A DNA stretch of 64,000 bases. Source: Paeniglutamicibacter sulfureus. GTDB lineage: Bacteria; Actinomycetota; Actinomycetes; Actinomycetales; Micrococcaceae. The notes beneath the pieces are model-generated. The model was given only the letters and a program-made list of their open reading frames with translations, made no database searches and was not told the DNA's origin. The position numbers were made by a program, and so were the translations under genes. The stretch covers positions 223,689-287,688 of the forward strand of contig NZ_JAULBL010000002.1 in assembly GCF_030512175.1 (NCBI RefSeq), given 5' to 3'. Shown in pieces: positions 1 through 7,740 of this stretch (position 1 is its first letter; every line of letters starts with the position of its first letter).

Positions 1-486
1 TTGCCGTCAATGCTTGGGTGGGGGATGGGGCAACAGTGGTGCAACGGGTCTGCAGGTAACGGCCAGTGGTGTCATGGAAATTGTGGGCACTCATCCGGGC
101 TTGGGTGATGGGATGTGATGACGGAAGGCCAGCAGGCAGATGACCGCTTCCCACGGTGCCGTCCACCTTGTACCGTGCCCTTGGCGTCGTTCGCTTGATC
201 GCCGTCTGTGGTCTTCGGTCCCGTCCGGGCGGGCGTTGATGGGGGTGTTGCGGTGGCGGCCTGACGACATAGGTCGTGGTGTTCTCTGGTTAGTCTTTCA
301 TTCGGTGGGACGAGCGGTTCTGAGGCCGTGCACGGCCCGCGATCGCATGACTGAAGACGGGGGGCATGTGGCGACTTGCGGGTGGTGTGCGGGCGGTCGG
401 CTGGGGTCCCGCTGTCCACCTGTGGGCGGGAAAAGACCGGAGGATTTATCTTTTGCCGTCCACAGGTGGTCAGGGGGCAAGGGAAC
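1..486. other. Left-edge region without a convincing gene
   Basis: Several reading frames stay open here on both strands because of high GC, but none carries a recognisable domain or a clear ribosome binding site. The visible structure is an inverted repeat, CCACCTGTGG at 416-425 and CCACAGGTGG at 460-469, separated by 34 bases that include a short A/T-rich stretch. It could be an operator, part of a transfer origin, or chance. A replication gene may lie to the left, outside the window. Confidence 0.4.
416..469. repeat. 10-bp inverted repeat
   Basis: CCACCTGTGG (416-425) and its exact reverse complement CCACAGGTGG (460-469) flank a 34-base spacer with the A/T-rich run GGATTTATCTTTTG. It lies just beyond the 3' end of the small leftward gene at 487-768 and on the relaxase side of the plasmid. 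Without a poly-T tract it is not a typical terminator. Confidence 0.45.
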
Positions 487-768
487 CTAGGTTGTGGGGT
501 TTTCCGTGGTCGTCGCGGTGGTTGCCGACTTGCGGGTGGCGCGCTTGCGGGTGGCCCGGGAGGGGCTGATCTTGTCCAACTCCGGTTGGGTCCAGCCTTT
601 TTTGAGGGCTGAGGCGAAGGCCTGTTTTTCGGCGGCCACTGCCTGGGCCAGGTCGTGCTCGGCTTTCACGCGTGCGGCAACTGCGTGGGCAATGTCGTTG
701 GCGGCGTCCATGCGCAAGTCGTTTTGTGCCTGGAGTTGTTCCAGGATGCGGGTTGCTGCGTCACTCAT
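487..768 (-). CDS. Small coiled-coil protein next to the mobilisation genes
   Basis: This encodes 93 residues. The first two thirds are Ala/Glu/Gln-rich and predicted helical (residues about 4-55, repeated Ala-Val-Ala heptad-like spacing). A GWTQPELDKI segment follows near residue 60, then a basic Thr/Ser/Arg tail containing repeated RKRAT/RKSAT units. The start is supported by GGAG eight bases upstream of the ATG. It is transcribed away from mobC, sharing the roughly 290-bp region that probably contains oriT, so a role as a small DNA-binding relaxosome or plasmid-maintenance accessory is possible but inferred only from position. I do not recognise a named family. Confidence 0.6.
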   Translation of the reverse strand: MSDAATRILEQLQAQNDLRMDAANDIAHAVAARVKAEHDLAQAVAAEKQAFASALKKGWTQPELDKISPSRATRKRATRKSATTATTTENPTT

Positions 769-838
769 GTGTCAATCTCCAATGTATTCGAAAGGTTCGT
801 CGGGGCCACAGGTTGTGCGGGAACCTTGTGCGTTTTTT

Positions 839-974
839 GGTCCGGCGGGGACCGGACCGTCCACCCCTAGGTTACCGGGCTGGGACCATGTTTTGACGGA
901 GCCCCCAATAACCGGTTCCATACGTGCGTGGCCGCATCCAGCGGAGCAAGCTATAGACTTAGCATAGCTAAGTC
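839..974. other. Candidate origin of transfer (oriT) with two hairpins
   Basis: The divergent spacer between the coiled-coil gene and mobC holds two perfect inverted repeats. One is GGTCCGG/CCGGACC (839-845 and 852-858, six-base loop, directly preceded by a T6 run). The other is GACTTAGC/GCTAAGTC (956-963 and 967-974, ATA loop). Hairpins directly upstream of a mobC-relaxase operon are the usual setting of oriT, and the repeat could also be the autoregulatory site of a MobC-like protein. No nic-site consensus was recognised, so the assignment rests on position and structure. Confidence 0.4.
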
Positions 975-1061
975 GGCTTGTCGCTTTACTGCGTTTCGCT
1001 GGCATGGGACACTTGTACCTGGTGGTTCGAGTGGTGTTGCACTGGGCGAAGGGATGAAGCG

Positions 1062-1454
1062 GTGGCAGTTGCGCGTGAACGGAAGCGGCAGGCCAACATC
1101 GGCGGTGGCCGAAAGCATCCTGTGCAGTTGAAGCTTTCCGTTGCCGAGAAGACCACTTTGAAGATCCACGCCGACGAGCTTGGTGTGAGCATTCAGCGGC
1201 TTTTGGTTGAATCAACCCTTTCCTCTTTTCAGGGCGAAACCCTCACCGAACGACGCGATCTTTTGACCGCGCTGTTGCAGCTTCAACGCGGCCTCGCTGC
1301 GGTTGGAAACAACATCAACCAGATTGCCCGTGCTGCAAACGCAACAGGCGAAATCAAGGGAGACCTTGAGGCTTCGCTCACGCAGTTGCGCGCTTCGGTG
1401 AACAGAATTGATGAAGCGTTGGAGTCGTTGAGGATTGTTGGTGAACCCTCATGA
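1062..1454 (+). CDS. mobC: MobC-family relaxosome accessory protein
   Basis: This 130-residue protein matches the pattern of MobC-type mobilisation proteins: a basic N-terminus, a ribbon-helix-helix-like segment (HPVQLKLSVAEKTTLKIHAD) and a C-terminal helical part with the signature LAAVGNNINQIARAAN. Such proteins bind oriT DNA and help the relaxase nick. I chose the GTG at 1062 because GAAGGG lies eight bases upstream and the family-like sequence begins there; an in-frame ATG at 978 would add an unlikely Trp/Cys-rich leader. The stop overlaps the relaxase start (ATGA), so the two are translationally coupled. The family call is firm; the exact start is less so. Confidence 0.85.
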   Translation: MAVARERKRQANIGGGRKHPVQLKLSVAEKTTLKIHADELGVSIQRLLVESTLSSFQGETLTERRDLLTALLQLQRGLAAVGNNINQIARAANATGEIKGDLEASLTQLRASVNRIDEALESLRIVGEPS

Positions 1455-2953
1455 TCCCCAACGTGGTGCGCGGTGGACGCATGAATGGTGTGATGGCCTA
1501 CCTGGTGGGACCAGGCCGCTCCAACGAACATGAGAATCCGCACCTGGTTGCCGGGGACGACCGGGTTACTTTTGCCATTCCGGTTGGCACCTCGTTGGAC
1601 GCCAACCAGGCATTTGAGATCGGCTACATGCTTGATCAGCCGCGCCGCATTCATGAGGCCGAGTTCAACGTTCCCGTGTATGCCCGTGATGATGAATCCG
1701 GTGAGTTCTTGAAGGATGAGGCGGGCAGGAAAATCCGCACCGGTTCCAAGCCCGGCCACGTGTGGCATTGTTCCTTGGCCGTTGAATCCGGTCATGGACG
1801 AGTGGATGATGAGCAGTGGGAGAAGATCGCCACGGAGTTCGTTTCGCGCATGGGTTTCATCGATCCCGATGGTGCAAAGTCCTCGCGCTGGGCTGCAGTT
1901 CACCACGGCGCGTCGAAGAACGGCAACGATCACATCCACCTTGTCGTACAGCTCATCCGCGAGGACGGAACCAAGGCGAACATCAACAACGACTTCCACC
2001 GCGCCCAGACCGTGTGCCGCGAGCTGGAGAAGGAGTTCGGGCTGCCGCGCTTGGAGTCCCAGGAGCACGGCAAGGGGCTTGCGGGGGAGAAGCCCGCCGA
2101 GCGGGCACGTGCTGATCGCGGCAACAATGTTTTGTCGGATAAGTTCGAGCTGCGCCGCCGGCTACGTGCCGCGCTTTCAACCTCGAACAGCGCCGAAGAA
2201 TACGTGCGCCATGCCCGAGATCTGGGCGTGCATGTTGCCCCGAGTTTCAAGCCGGGTTCGACGACCGAAGTTCGCGGTTACAAGGTCTCCCTTGGCGGGA
2301 GGGGCACGGATGAGCGCGGCATTTGGTATGCACCGAGCAAGCTTGATTCAACACTTGCCTGGAACGATATTCACGCACGGTTCGGCAACGCCAATCGCGA
2401 GTCCGGTGACGCCTACCTGGTGTCCTTGCATTCCTCGAACACCGGACGTGAACGCCGCAAGGCTGTCGCGCATCCGGTGTCGAACGAGCAACTGGAACGG
2501 ATGATGAGTAACAAGACCGGGCCGGATACCTTGGCGAACATCTACGCGCGATTGTCGTTGCAGTTCGAGCGCAACAAGCCCGCAACTTTCCAACGGCTCT
2601 CCGAGTCCTACGCGCGCGCCGCACAGGGTTCAGGGAACCTTCGGTATGCGGCACGGATGAACCAACGGTTCACCACTGGCCAGGGCCGGGGTTGGGTCGC
2701 TGTGGCCAAGCAGGCAGGTCGCCTGGGCCGGGTCATGCTGGAGCACCGGATGAGCCAGGATCGCCCCCACTTCTCAACCAACGTTGACCGCTTGTTGAAG
2801 GATGCCGAGGGCATCATCAACAAGGAAATGCAACGCATCCACCAGGAAGAAGCAGCGAGTGTTGCCGTGTCCAAGACACCTCATGTTCCCTACCGGGATT
2901 GGAACGCCAGTGCACAACGCGGGGCGGGACAAGACCAGGGATACGAACGCTAG
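1451..2953 (+). CDS. mobA: Relaxase/mobilisation nuclease (MobA/VirD2-like)
   Basis: This 500-residue protein is the nicking enzyme that would process oriT and stay covalently attached to the transferred strand. The N-terminal motif GVMAYLVGPG contains the candidate catalytic Tyr17. The metal-binding His cluster is visible as HHGASKNGNDHIHLV, with His151/152, His161 and His163 (the 3H motif). The nuclease domain covers about residues 1-205; the rest is a less conserved, basic, helical region. The start overlaps the mobC stop by four bases. Together with the coupling protein and secretion genes in this window it argues for self-transfer. The exact MOB subfamily cannot be fixed by eye. Confidence 0.93.
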   Translation: MIPNVVRGGRMNGVMAYLVGPGRSNEHENPHLVAGDDRVTFAIPVGTSLDANQAFEIGYMLDQPRRIHEAEFNVPVYARDDESGEFLKDEAGRKIRTGSKPGHVWHCSLAVESGHGRVDDEQWEKIATEFVSRMGFIDPDGAKSSRWAAVHHGASKNGNDHIHLVVQLIREDGTKANINNDFHRAQTVCRELEKEFGLPRLESQEHGKGLAGEKPAERARADRGNNVLSDKFELRRRLRAALSTSNSAEEYVRHARDLGVHVAPSFKPGSTTEVRGYKVSLGGRGTDERGIWYAPSKLDSTLAWNDIHARFGNANRESGDAYLVSLHSSNTGRERRKAVAHPVSNEQLERMMSNKTGPDTLANIYARLSLQFERNKPATFQRLSESYARAAQGSGNLRYAARMNQRFTTGQGRGWVAVAKQAGRLGRVMLEHRMSQDRPHFSTNVDRLLKDAEGIINKEMQRIHQEEAASVAVSKTPHVPYRDWNASAQRGAGQDQGYER

Positions 2954-2986
2954 GAAAGACCAAAACAATCAGGGAGAGTGAGCACG

Positions 2987-3835
2987 ATGGTTGACCAGGA
3001 AGAATCTGAAATCATCCAAGAGTTCGGCAACATGACCCGCGCCATTATGGGTTCCGGAATGCAAGCCGCTGAGCACGCCCAGCGCCGGGCGAGCATGAAC
3101 CAAGCAGAGGCCAACGCCGAGGTGGCGCGCGAACGCGGTGTGGCAGAGATGCTTCGCCGCGAACTTTCCTCACCATCGTTTTGGAAGCAAGCCAGCAGCG
3201 AAGCCATTGCCGACCGCATGACGGTAGCCGGCGAACTGGCCCTCAAGCACAATGATGCTTCCCAGGCATTCATGGCCGGTGCCGACCGGATTCGCAACCA
3301 GTACGGAATTAACGTCGAGGACATCAACCGCGACCATCCCACGTCCTCCGTTCAGAGGCACCAAGCGCTGCGTGATGCCCTGGACGATTACCTGGCCAGC
3401 CAACGACTCAACAGCGAGGCGCAGGACAAAGACACAGGGGCAGAAAAAGACCGGGTCCCTGATGCGAACGTGAGCACTGGGGAAACCGTTCAAGAGCTGG
3501 AACAGGCAGCAGCAGCCGCGAAACGGGACGAGCAAGCCAACCTGGCCCGAGCCGGCGCAGCGGAATCCGAAACACAAGAGAACGCGAAGAACACCCATGC
3601 AGACGAAGCCAAGGAAACCACCAGGCACAGCGACGATCCCACGGGTCGCCCCGCCAGCGAGCCAAGCGCCGCACCTGCCCGTGCGTTGGCCGTGTGGAAG
3701 GAAATGGGCGGCAAGGACGCTGATTTCCCCCTGGCTCCCACCACGAGCAATCCACAGGCCGCGATGAAGAACCGCCAAAGGGTACTCGCCGCTGCGGGAA
3801 CACAGCGTGGGCAGAGCCAGGAGCTTTCCCGATGA
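2987..3835 (+). CDS. Hypothetical helical protein downstream of the relaxase
   Basis: The product has 282 residues and is strongly hydrophilic and Ala/Glu/Gln-rich. A structured-looking N-terminal half (about 1-130) contains MTRAIMGSGMQAAEHAQRRA and a conserved-looking DRIRNQYGINVEDINRDHP. The C-terminal half is disordered (Glu/Ala/Thr/Asp) and ends with a small segment, ALAVWKEMGGKDADFPL. I chose the ATG at 2987 because AGGGAG ends about ten bases upstream; a GTG at 2978 sits directly on that motif. It overlaps the next gene by four bases and follows the relaxase by 33, so it is probably cotranscribed and may assist DNA processing. No named family recognised. Confidence 0.75.
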   Translation: MVDQEESEIIQEFGNMTRAIMGSGMQAAEHAQRRASMNQAEANAEVARERGVAEMLRRELSSPSFWKQASSEAIADRMTVAGELALKHNDASQAFMAGADRIRNQYGINVEDINRDHPTSSVQRHQALRDALDDYLASQRLNSEAQDKDTGAEKDRVPDANVSTGETVQELEQAAAAAKRDEQANLARAGAAESETQENAKNTHADEAKETTRHSDDPTGRPASEPSAAPARALAVWKEMGGKDADFPLAPTTSNPQAAMKNRQRVLAAAGTQRGQSQELSR

Positions 3836-4296
3836 TCGAGATTCCTCCGGGCACGGACTCCATGGACCTTGATGGCGACGACACCGCCGAGGAACAACCA
3901 GTGCAAACGGTTGAAACCGACAATGGCGGGCAGAGCGGGGAAGAACGGCCCTTCATGTATGAAAATGCCGAGCAATGGCTACAGAACTTCGCGTTGCCGC
4001 GCTACCTGCGCAACCTTGGTTCTAATAGGAAATGGGCACCGAATTGGTACGACTACCCTGAAGCGTATTCACTGATCACCGCGCTGTGGGAGTCGTGGGA
4101 ACAAATGCGCTGGGACGGGCCACAACAAATCCTGGTGTTCTACCGCGACTACTTCTACACGCTGATGGACCGGCTCACCGCAATCGATGGCCCATTCCAC
4201 GCCTACGACAAGACCACGCACCCGGAACCGCCCGAGATGTTCCCCGTCTGGGATGCCCCGCCAGGTCACTTCCGACAGGCCACGCTGACCGAGTAG
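3832..4296 (+). CDS. DUF4913-like protein
   Basis: The 154-residue product has an acidic, disordered N-terminus (about 1-40) followed by a compact aromatic-rich domain. That domain matches the pattern of DUF4913, an actinobacterial plasmid/phage family of unknown function: WLQNFALPRYLRN, then KWAPNWYDYPEAYSLITALW, then a Trp/Arg-Asp-rich segment (YRDYFYTLMDRL) and the ending GPFHAY. It starts inside the stop of the previous gene (ATGA), so it is the last gene of the mob operon. Its regular position after relaxase genes suggests an accessory role in transfer. That is inference; the family assignment is from pattern memory. Confidence 0.7.
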   Translation: MIEIPPGTDSMDLDGDDTAEEQPVQTVETDNGGQSGEERPFMYENAEQWLQNFALPRYLRNLGSNRKWAPNWYDYPEAYSLITALWESWEQMRWDGPQQILVFYRDYFYTLMDRLTAIDGPFHAYDKTTHPEPPEMFPVWDAPPGHFRQATLTE

Positions 4297-4301
4297 GGGT
4301 C

Positions 4302-4330
4302 CGAGGATGGGCGGTACGGAAATGCGCGGT
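4302..4330 (+). repeat. Diverged copy A of the boundary repeat
   Basis: Directly after the mob operon, this stretch shares GGGTCC, AGGATG and the 10-mer GTACGGAAAT (4314-4323), in the same order and spacing, with the minus-strand sequence at about 8750-8787. The best-conserved core, GTACGGAAAT, also recurs at the end of the ParA-like gene (22047-22056). It is an imperfect third copy of the 22-bp repeat annotated at those two places. Confidence 0.55.
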
Positions 4331-4374
4331 TAGCGGTTCAGCCCTGACCGGATCGTCCTTGATCTGAACGTCAC

Positions 4375-4411
4375 CATTCCCGTATGAGGAACACTCCACG
4401 GGACGGGAATG
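4375..4411. terminator. Hairpin after the mob operon, possible terminator
   Basis: CATTCCCGT (4375-4383) pairs with ACGGGAATG (4403-4411) around a 19-base loop. It lies between the end of the rightward mob operon and the end of the leftward GIY-YIG operon, where a bidirectional terminator would be expected. No T-run follows, so it may instead be a processing or protein-binding site. Confidence 0.35.
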
Positions 4412-4526
4412 CGCTACTAGAATGAATCCGCCAGAAGCGGGAAGGGTTCTCATTGGGTATTGATTCTCTGACCGTGGTGCATCCCGGCGTCCATCCGCCG
4501 GCTACACCGTCCCCACCCTTGCCCGG

Positions 4527-5390
4527 TCAGTTCCGGTTCATCCCGAACTGACGGCTGAGAAGTGCTTTCTTGTAATGTGACTCGGCCGCATCCACGTCCG
4601 ACGCTGACGCCCCAGGGCTGAAGACCCGAAGGATGCTGAACTGGAAATGATTCCGGTGCGAGATGTCCAGCGTGTCCAGGTCTCGCAGCGCAACGTTGCC
4701 GCCGTGGCCGGTCTTCGCATATTGTCCCCAGCGCCCCAGGATCCGCTCGCTGCCGTCGGCCTTCCCGACGTACAGTTGTCCGGTTGAGGTGTCCGAGATC
4801 AGGTAGATTCCCTGGACGGATTTGAGCACCTCGCGCCAGATCGCGAAACGCGGATTCTCCATCACTGATTGAAGCTCCCGATATGACAGCAGTAGATTAT
4901 CGAATCCGGGGAAAGGCTCGGCCTGTGCGTCGGCGATTTCCGCGACGTGGAACCCGGAAATCACCTCGCCCCACTTCGCCCAGTTGATCGTATGACCGGC
5001 CCATTCAATGACCATCCGGTTCTGGAAGGATGCCAGGCAGTCCGACGCCGCGAGATTGTAGAAGCGAAGCTCTTCGGTCCGCTCGGCGAGGGATTCGCCT
5101 TGGTTCTCGAATGCCATCAGGAATCTGCCCCGGTTGCCCCCGTCGGCGACGAAGTTCAGCCAGATGCGAGGAGGCGATTTCGGGAACTTATAGGCCTTGA
5201 CGCCCTGCTCGCGGACGTAGGCCATGATTTTCGCGGAGCTAAGGTCATCGGGTCCGGTCAACCCGTCCTTCTTGAAGGTGTGGCGCACCAGCAAGACTTC
5301 GCTCGGGTCGATGCCTGCTTCATTGAAAATGCTGCCGAGTGTGAGGCGACCTTGGAAGCCGGCCTCGGATAGAACCCGGTTACTTGCCAA
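4527..5390 (-). CDS. GIY-YIG nuclease-domain protein with large N-terminal domain
   Basis: This 287-residue protein has a C-terminal GIY-YIG nuclease fold (about 190-287). It shows GIY at 194-196, YVG at 207-209, Arg220 in GRWGQYA, and Glu270 in AAESHYKK, the expected metal-binding glutamate, ending in the family-like GMNRN. The first 190 residues are not recognised; they contain MAYVREQGVKAYKFPKSPP and several Trp/Phe-rich segments and may recognise the target. It is the last gene of a three-gene leftward operon: its start lies 11 bases inside the glycosylase-like gene. All catalytic positions appear intact, so a DNA-cleaving, restriction-type role is plausible. Not an obvious homing endonuclease, since no intron or intein is nearby. 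Confidence 0.82.
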   Translation of the reverse strand: MASNRVLSEAGFQGRLTLGSIFNEAGIDPSEVLLVRHTFKKDGLTGPDDLSSAKIMAYVREQGVKAYKFPKSPPRIWLNFVADGGNRGRFLMAFENQGESLAERTEELRFYNLAASDCLASFQNRMVIEWAGHTINWAKWGEVISGFHVAEIADAQAEPFPGFDNLLLSYRELQSVMENPRFAIWREVLKSVQGIYLISDTSTGQLYVGKADGSERILGRWGQYAKTGHGGNVALRDLDTLDISHRNHFQFSILRVFSPGASASDVDAAESHYKKALLSRQFGMNRN

Positions 5391-6147
5391 CCTTGAACGC
5401 CCACCGCTCTACCTCGTCGAAGCCGATTTGGCGCACCGGTGTGGTGAGCTGCCTGGCCCAGTCGGCCATGAGCTCGATGGCGGTGGCATACGTCCCATAG
5501 CCATATCCGGTGCCGTGCTTGGGGGTCAGAGGCTTCTCGGTGTACCGGCTCAGGGTCGTCATAACCCGCTTGTCAACGATGAGGCACGGGTGTTCGAGCT
5601 GTCCAGCGCCGGCGAAATAGAGGTACTTGGTGGAAAAATTCGGGCCCAGCCCCTTGATCAACGAGGTGCGCGGTTTTAAGGTCCGGAAGGCAGCTTCGGG
5701 GTCGGTGGGCGCCACAAAGGCTGCGCGGCGAAGGGCGTTGCCAATACCCATGATGTCGCTTTCGATGGACGCGATGCGCCGGGCGGTGTTTCGGTGGCTC
5801 GTACCGGTTCCCCAGGCCAGGCTGTGCCAGAACAAAGCGTAGGCAGCCTCATTGGATTCGTCTTGACCGGCGGCGCCAGCCATGGCGAACAGCGAGCCCC
5901 TGCTGATACGTCCCCGGGTGATGTCTCCGTTTTCGCCGCGGATGGGCGCTCCGGGAAGGTGCCCGATGCGGGTGTTCCAATACGCGAGGTTCAGGTCGAA
6001 GCCGTGCTCGTCTATGGCTTGGCTGCGGGGATTAGTTGAGAGGTGTTCCTTCAAGTCAGCAGGAGCTTGGAGGGGTGCGGGTGTAGTCATAATTTCCAGA
6101 CTACGGGCAGGTTCATCAAACCAACCTTGCGAATCGGGGGCGATCAT
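5380..6147 (-). CDS. OGG-fold (8-oxoguanine DNA glycosylase-like) protein
   Basis: The 255-residue product resembles the bacterial OGG-fold group distantly related to helix-hairpin-helix DNA glycosylases. The key segment is IKGLGPNFSTKYLYFAG (164-180), where GLGPN resembles the HhH turn and Lys174 could be the Schiff-base lysine, followed by HPCLIVDKRV with Asp192 in the place of the catalytic Asp of the HhH-GPD family. The start at 6147 overlaps the upstream stop (ATGA); an internal ATG at 6090 with GGAAATT before it is an alternative. Its setting between two GIY-YIG genes suggests base excision or modified-base sensing coupled to strand cleavage. Catalytic activity is inferred. Confidence 0.7.
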   Translation of the reverse strand: MIAPDSQGWFDEPARSLEIMTTPAPLQAPADLKEHLSTNPRSQAIDEHGFDLNLAYWNTRIGHLPGAPIRGENGDITRGRISRGSLFAMAGAAGQDESNEAAYALFWHSLAWGTGTSHRNTARRIASIESDIMGIGNALRRAAFVAPTDPEAAFRTLKPRTSLIKGLGPNFSTKYLYFAGAGQLEHPCLIVDKRVMTTLSRYTEKPLTPKHGTGYGYGTYATAIELMADWARQLTTPVRQIGFDEVERWAFKVGK

Positions 6148-6665
6148 CCCGTCACACTGCGGTTGGCAAACGGTATTTTGCCGTATTTGTCCCTGAAGGC
6201 GAGGATCATGGCTTCCTCAAGCTTCTTTTCCGTCCTGTCTGGCACCACTTTCCAAGCCACCAGAAGGTCTCTGGCGTCGGCCAGCTGCCAGATGTACTGG
6301 CCACCGCTGTGGCCATGGCTGCGGCCTTGCCCAGCGATCGCGTATTCATTGATCCGATCCCATAGTCCGCCGTCTTCTCGCTGGCTGGCTTTGCCTATGT
6401 ATAGGACCCCGGCCCCGGGAACCCAGTTGGACTCAAGTTCATCAAGAGGCACATTCGCCTTGCGCGCCTTGTGTGTTCCGCCGAAACCCTTGGGCAGAAA
6501 TTGCCGCTCCGCAGTGGATGCCCGAAGCACCACATAGACCCCTGGAGATTTCGGAATCCCACCGTCGCCTTGTGAGTTCTGAAGCCGTATGTTTGCAAAG
6601 GTGACGAACCCACGGAATCCTTGCTCGTTGAGTTCGGTGTAGGTGAAGTGTTTCAGCTTGGCCAT
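6144..6665 (-). CDS. Compact GIY-YIG-like protein
   Basis: This 173-residue protein has the GIY-YIG pattern in a near-minimal form: GVY at 42-44, a long insertion, YIG at 89-91 (VLYIGKA), Arg104 in LWDRINEY, and a Glu-rich helix EKKLEEAMILAF carrying the likely catalytic Glu150/151, ending with a conserved Asn in KIPFANRS. The insertion with FGGTHKARK could be a specificity loop. The ATG at 6665 is chosen because the domain begins there; an upstream ATG at 6770 would add an atypical Arg/Cys-rich leader. It is the first gene of the three-gene operon, overlapping the OGG gene by four bases. The fold call is good; the substrate is unknown. Confidence 0.75.
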   Translation of the reverse strand: MAKLKHFTYTELNEQGFRGFVTFANIRLQNSQGDGGIPKSPGVYVVLRASTAERQFLPKGFGGTHKARKANVPLDELESNWVPGAGVLYIGKASQREDGGLWDRINEYAIAGQGRSHGHSGGQYIWQLADARDLLVAWKVVPDRTEKKLEEAMILAFRDKYGKIPFANRSVTG

Positions 6666-6968
6666 GCGTTGAATCCCGTCGATTTCGTCCCGCGCACATA
6701 TTCGCAAGCCCTGTCTTAATCGAGATCCTACGCAGTGCCTGCGGAGGCAGGTGAATATGTCTCGCAGCAAGTGTCATTTTCTCTAAGGCGATGCACTGAG
6801 TGTCAGGGGCCGTCCGCATTGCCCAAGTGCGTCCGTATGCGGAACCATGCGTGCGGCACGGCTTGGTCTTGACCATCGTCTTCTACGGCTGCGGATCGCT
6901 GAGTTGAAGAGAGCAGCACGGTCGGAGGAAGGCTGAACCGCCGCCCACGCCGGGCTCAGATAGGTAAT

Positions 6969-7580
6969 GTGAGTGGCATGACCAAGGTTTTCCTCTCTCA
7001 CTCCTCCATCGATAAGCCCGTTGTCCGTCAGGTCATGGCTGAACTCCTATTGATGGGAGCTGATCCCTTTTACGACGAAGTAAGCATCACAAATGGGGGA
7101 GTAATCCCACGTGATATTGAGAAGGCGTTAGAAACTACGGATACCTTCGTGCTGTTCTGGTCTAAGGACGCTGCGGTGGCGGACTGGGTTAAGTCCGAGC
7201 GAGATGTCGCTTGGGGGATGTTCCACCATCAGCCTCATCGTTTTCTTGTAGTTATACTTGACGACACTGCTTTGCCTCTCACTTTGAAGTTCAAGAAGTG
7301 GATCGATGCGAGGAAGGATCACTCGCTCGTAGCGTCCGAGATCCTTGGGTTGAACAGCGATGCCAAACTCATCATGGCTGTCCAAAAGACGTTCGAGTCG
7401 TGGGGGATAAAGGTGGGTTATGTCCCGGGTTACGGTGCATATGTCGGGTGCCCTGGATGTGGAGCAGGCATACGAGATGTGGAGCAATGGAGCCAAGTGG
7501 ATTACAGCAGGGACGACCTGTATGCGGGCGTCCGATGCAAGAGGTGCACGTGGGAAGACGGTGGGGAAGTTCCGTTCTAA
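6969..7580 (+). CDS. TIR-domain protein with C-terminal zinc ribbon
   Basis: The 203-residue product begins with a TIR domain (about 5-145): KVFLSHSSIDK for strand A and box 1, FYDEVSI for the BB-loop region, and FWSKDAAVADWVKSERDVAW, where Glu77 sits at the usual NAD-cleaving glutamate. The last 45 residues form a Cys4 zinc ribbon (Cys161, Cys164, Cys190, Cys193). TIR proteins of bacteria often act as NADases or signal-nucleotide makers in phage defence. The reading starts at a GTG (6969), with an in-frame ATG at 6978 as alternative. Codon use looks less GC-rich than in the transfer genes, suggesting separate acquisition. No partner gene typical of Thoeris is adjacent. Confidence 0.85.
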   Translation: MSGMTKVFLSHSSIDKPVVRQVMAELLLMGADPFYDEVSITNGGVIPRDIEKALETTDTFVLFWSKDAAVADWVKSERDVAWGMFHHQPHRFLVVILDDTALPLTLKFKKWIDARKDHSLVASEILGLNSDAKLIMAVQKTFESWGIKVGYVPGYGAYVGCPGCGAGIRDVEQWSQVDYSRDDLYAGVRCKRCTWEDGGEVPF

Positions 7581-7740
7581 GTTCGCCTGCCCAAGCCTTC
7601 GCTATCAAAGTTGGGGGCAGTTTCAGTCGACATCGAAATTGTCCCTACAGCCTCACCGCTATTCGTAAGCCGATCGGCTTACGGGCACCGACGGAGCGAT
7701 TGCTGCACTCGGTGTCGTAGGTCTGCGGTATCATCAGCGC

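Noticed and set aside
833-858. Terminator at the T6 run near 835
   Set aside because: The T run precedes the hairpin on the plus strand and reads as A on the minus strand after it, so it cannot act as a normal terminator in either direction.
4527-5390. GIY-YIG gene as a homing endonuclease
   Set aside because: No intron, intein or interrupted gene is visible, and the gene is in a tight operon with two others.
6783-7001. Small leftward ORF overlapping the first TIR gene
   Set aside because: No ribosome site, no family, and the TIR reading is certain.
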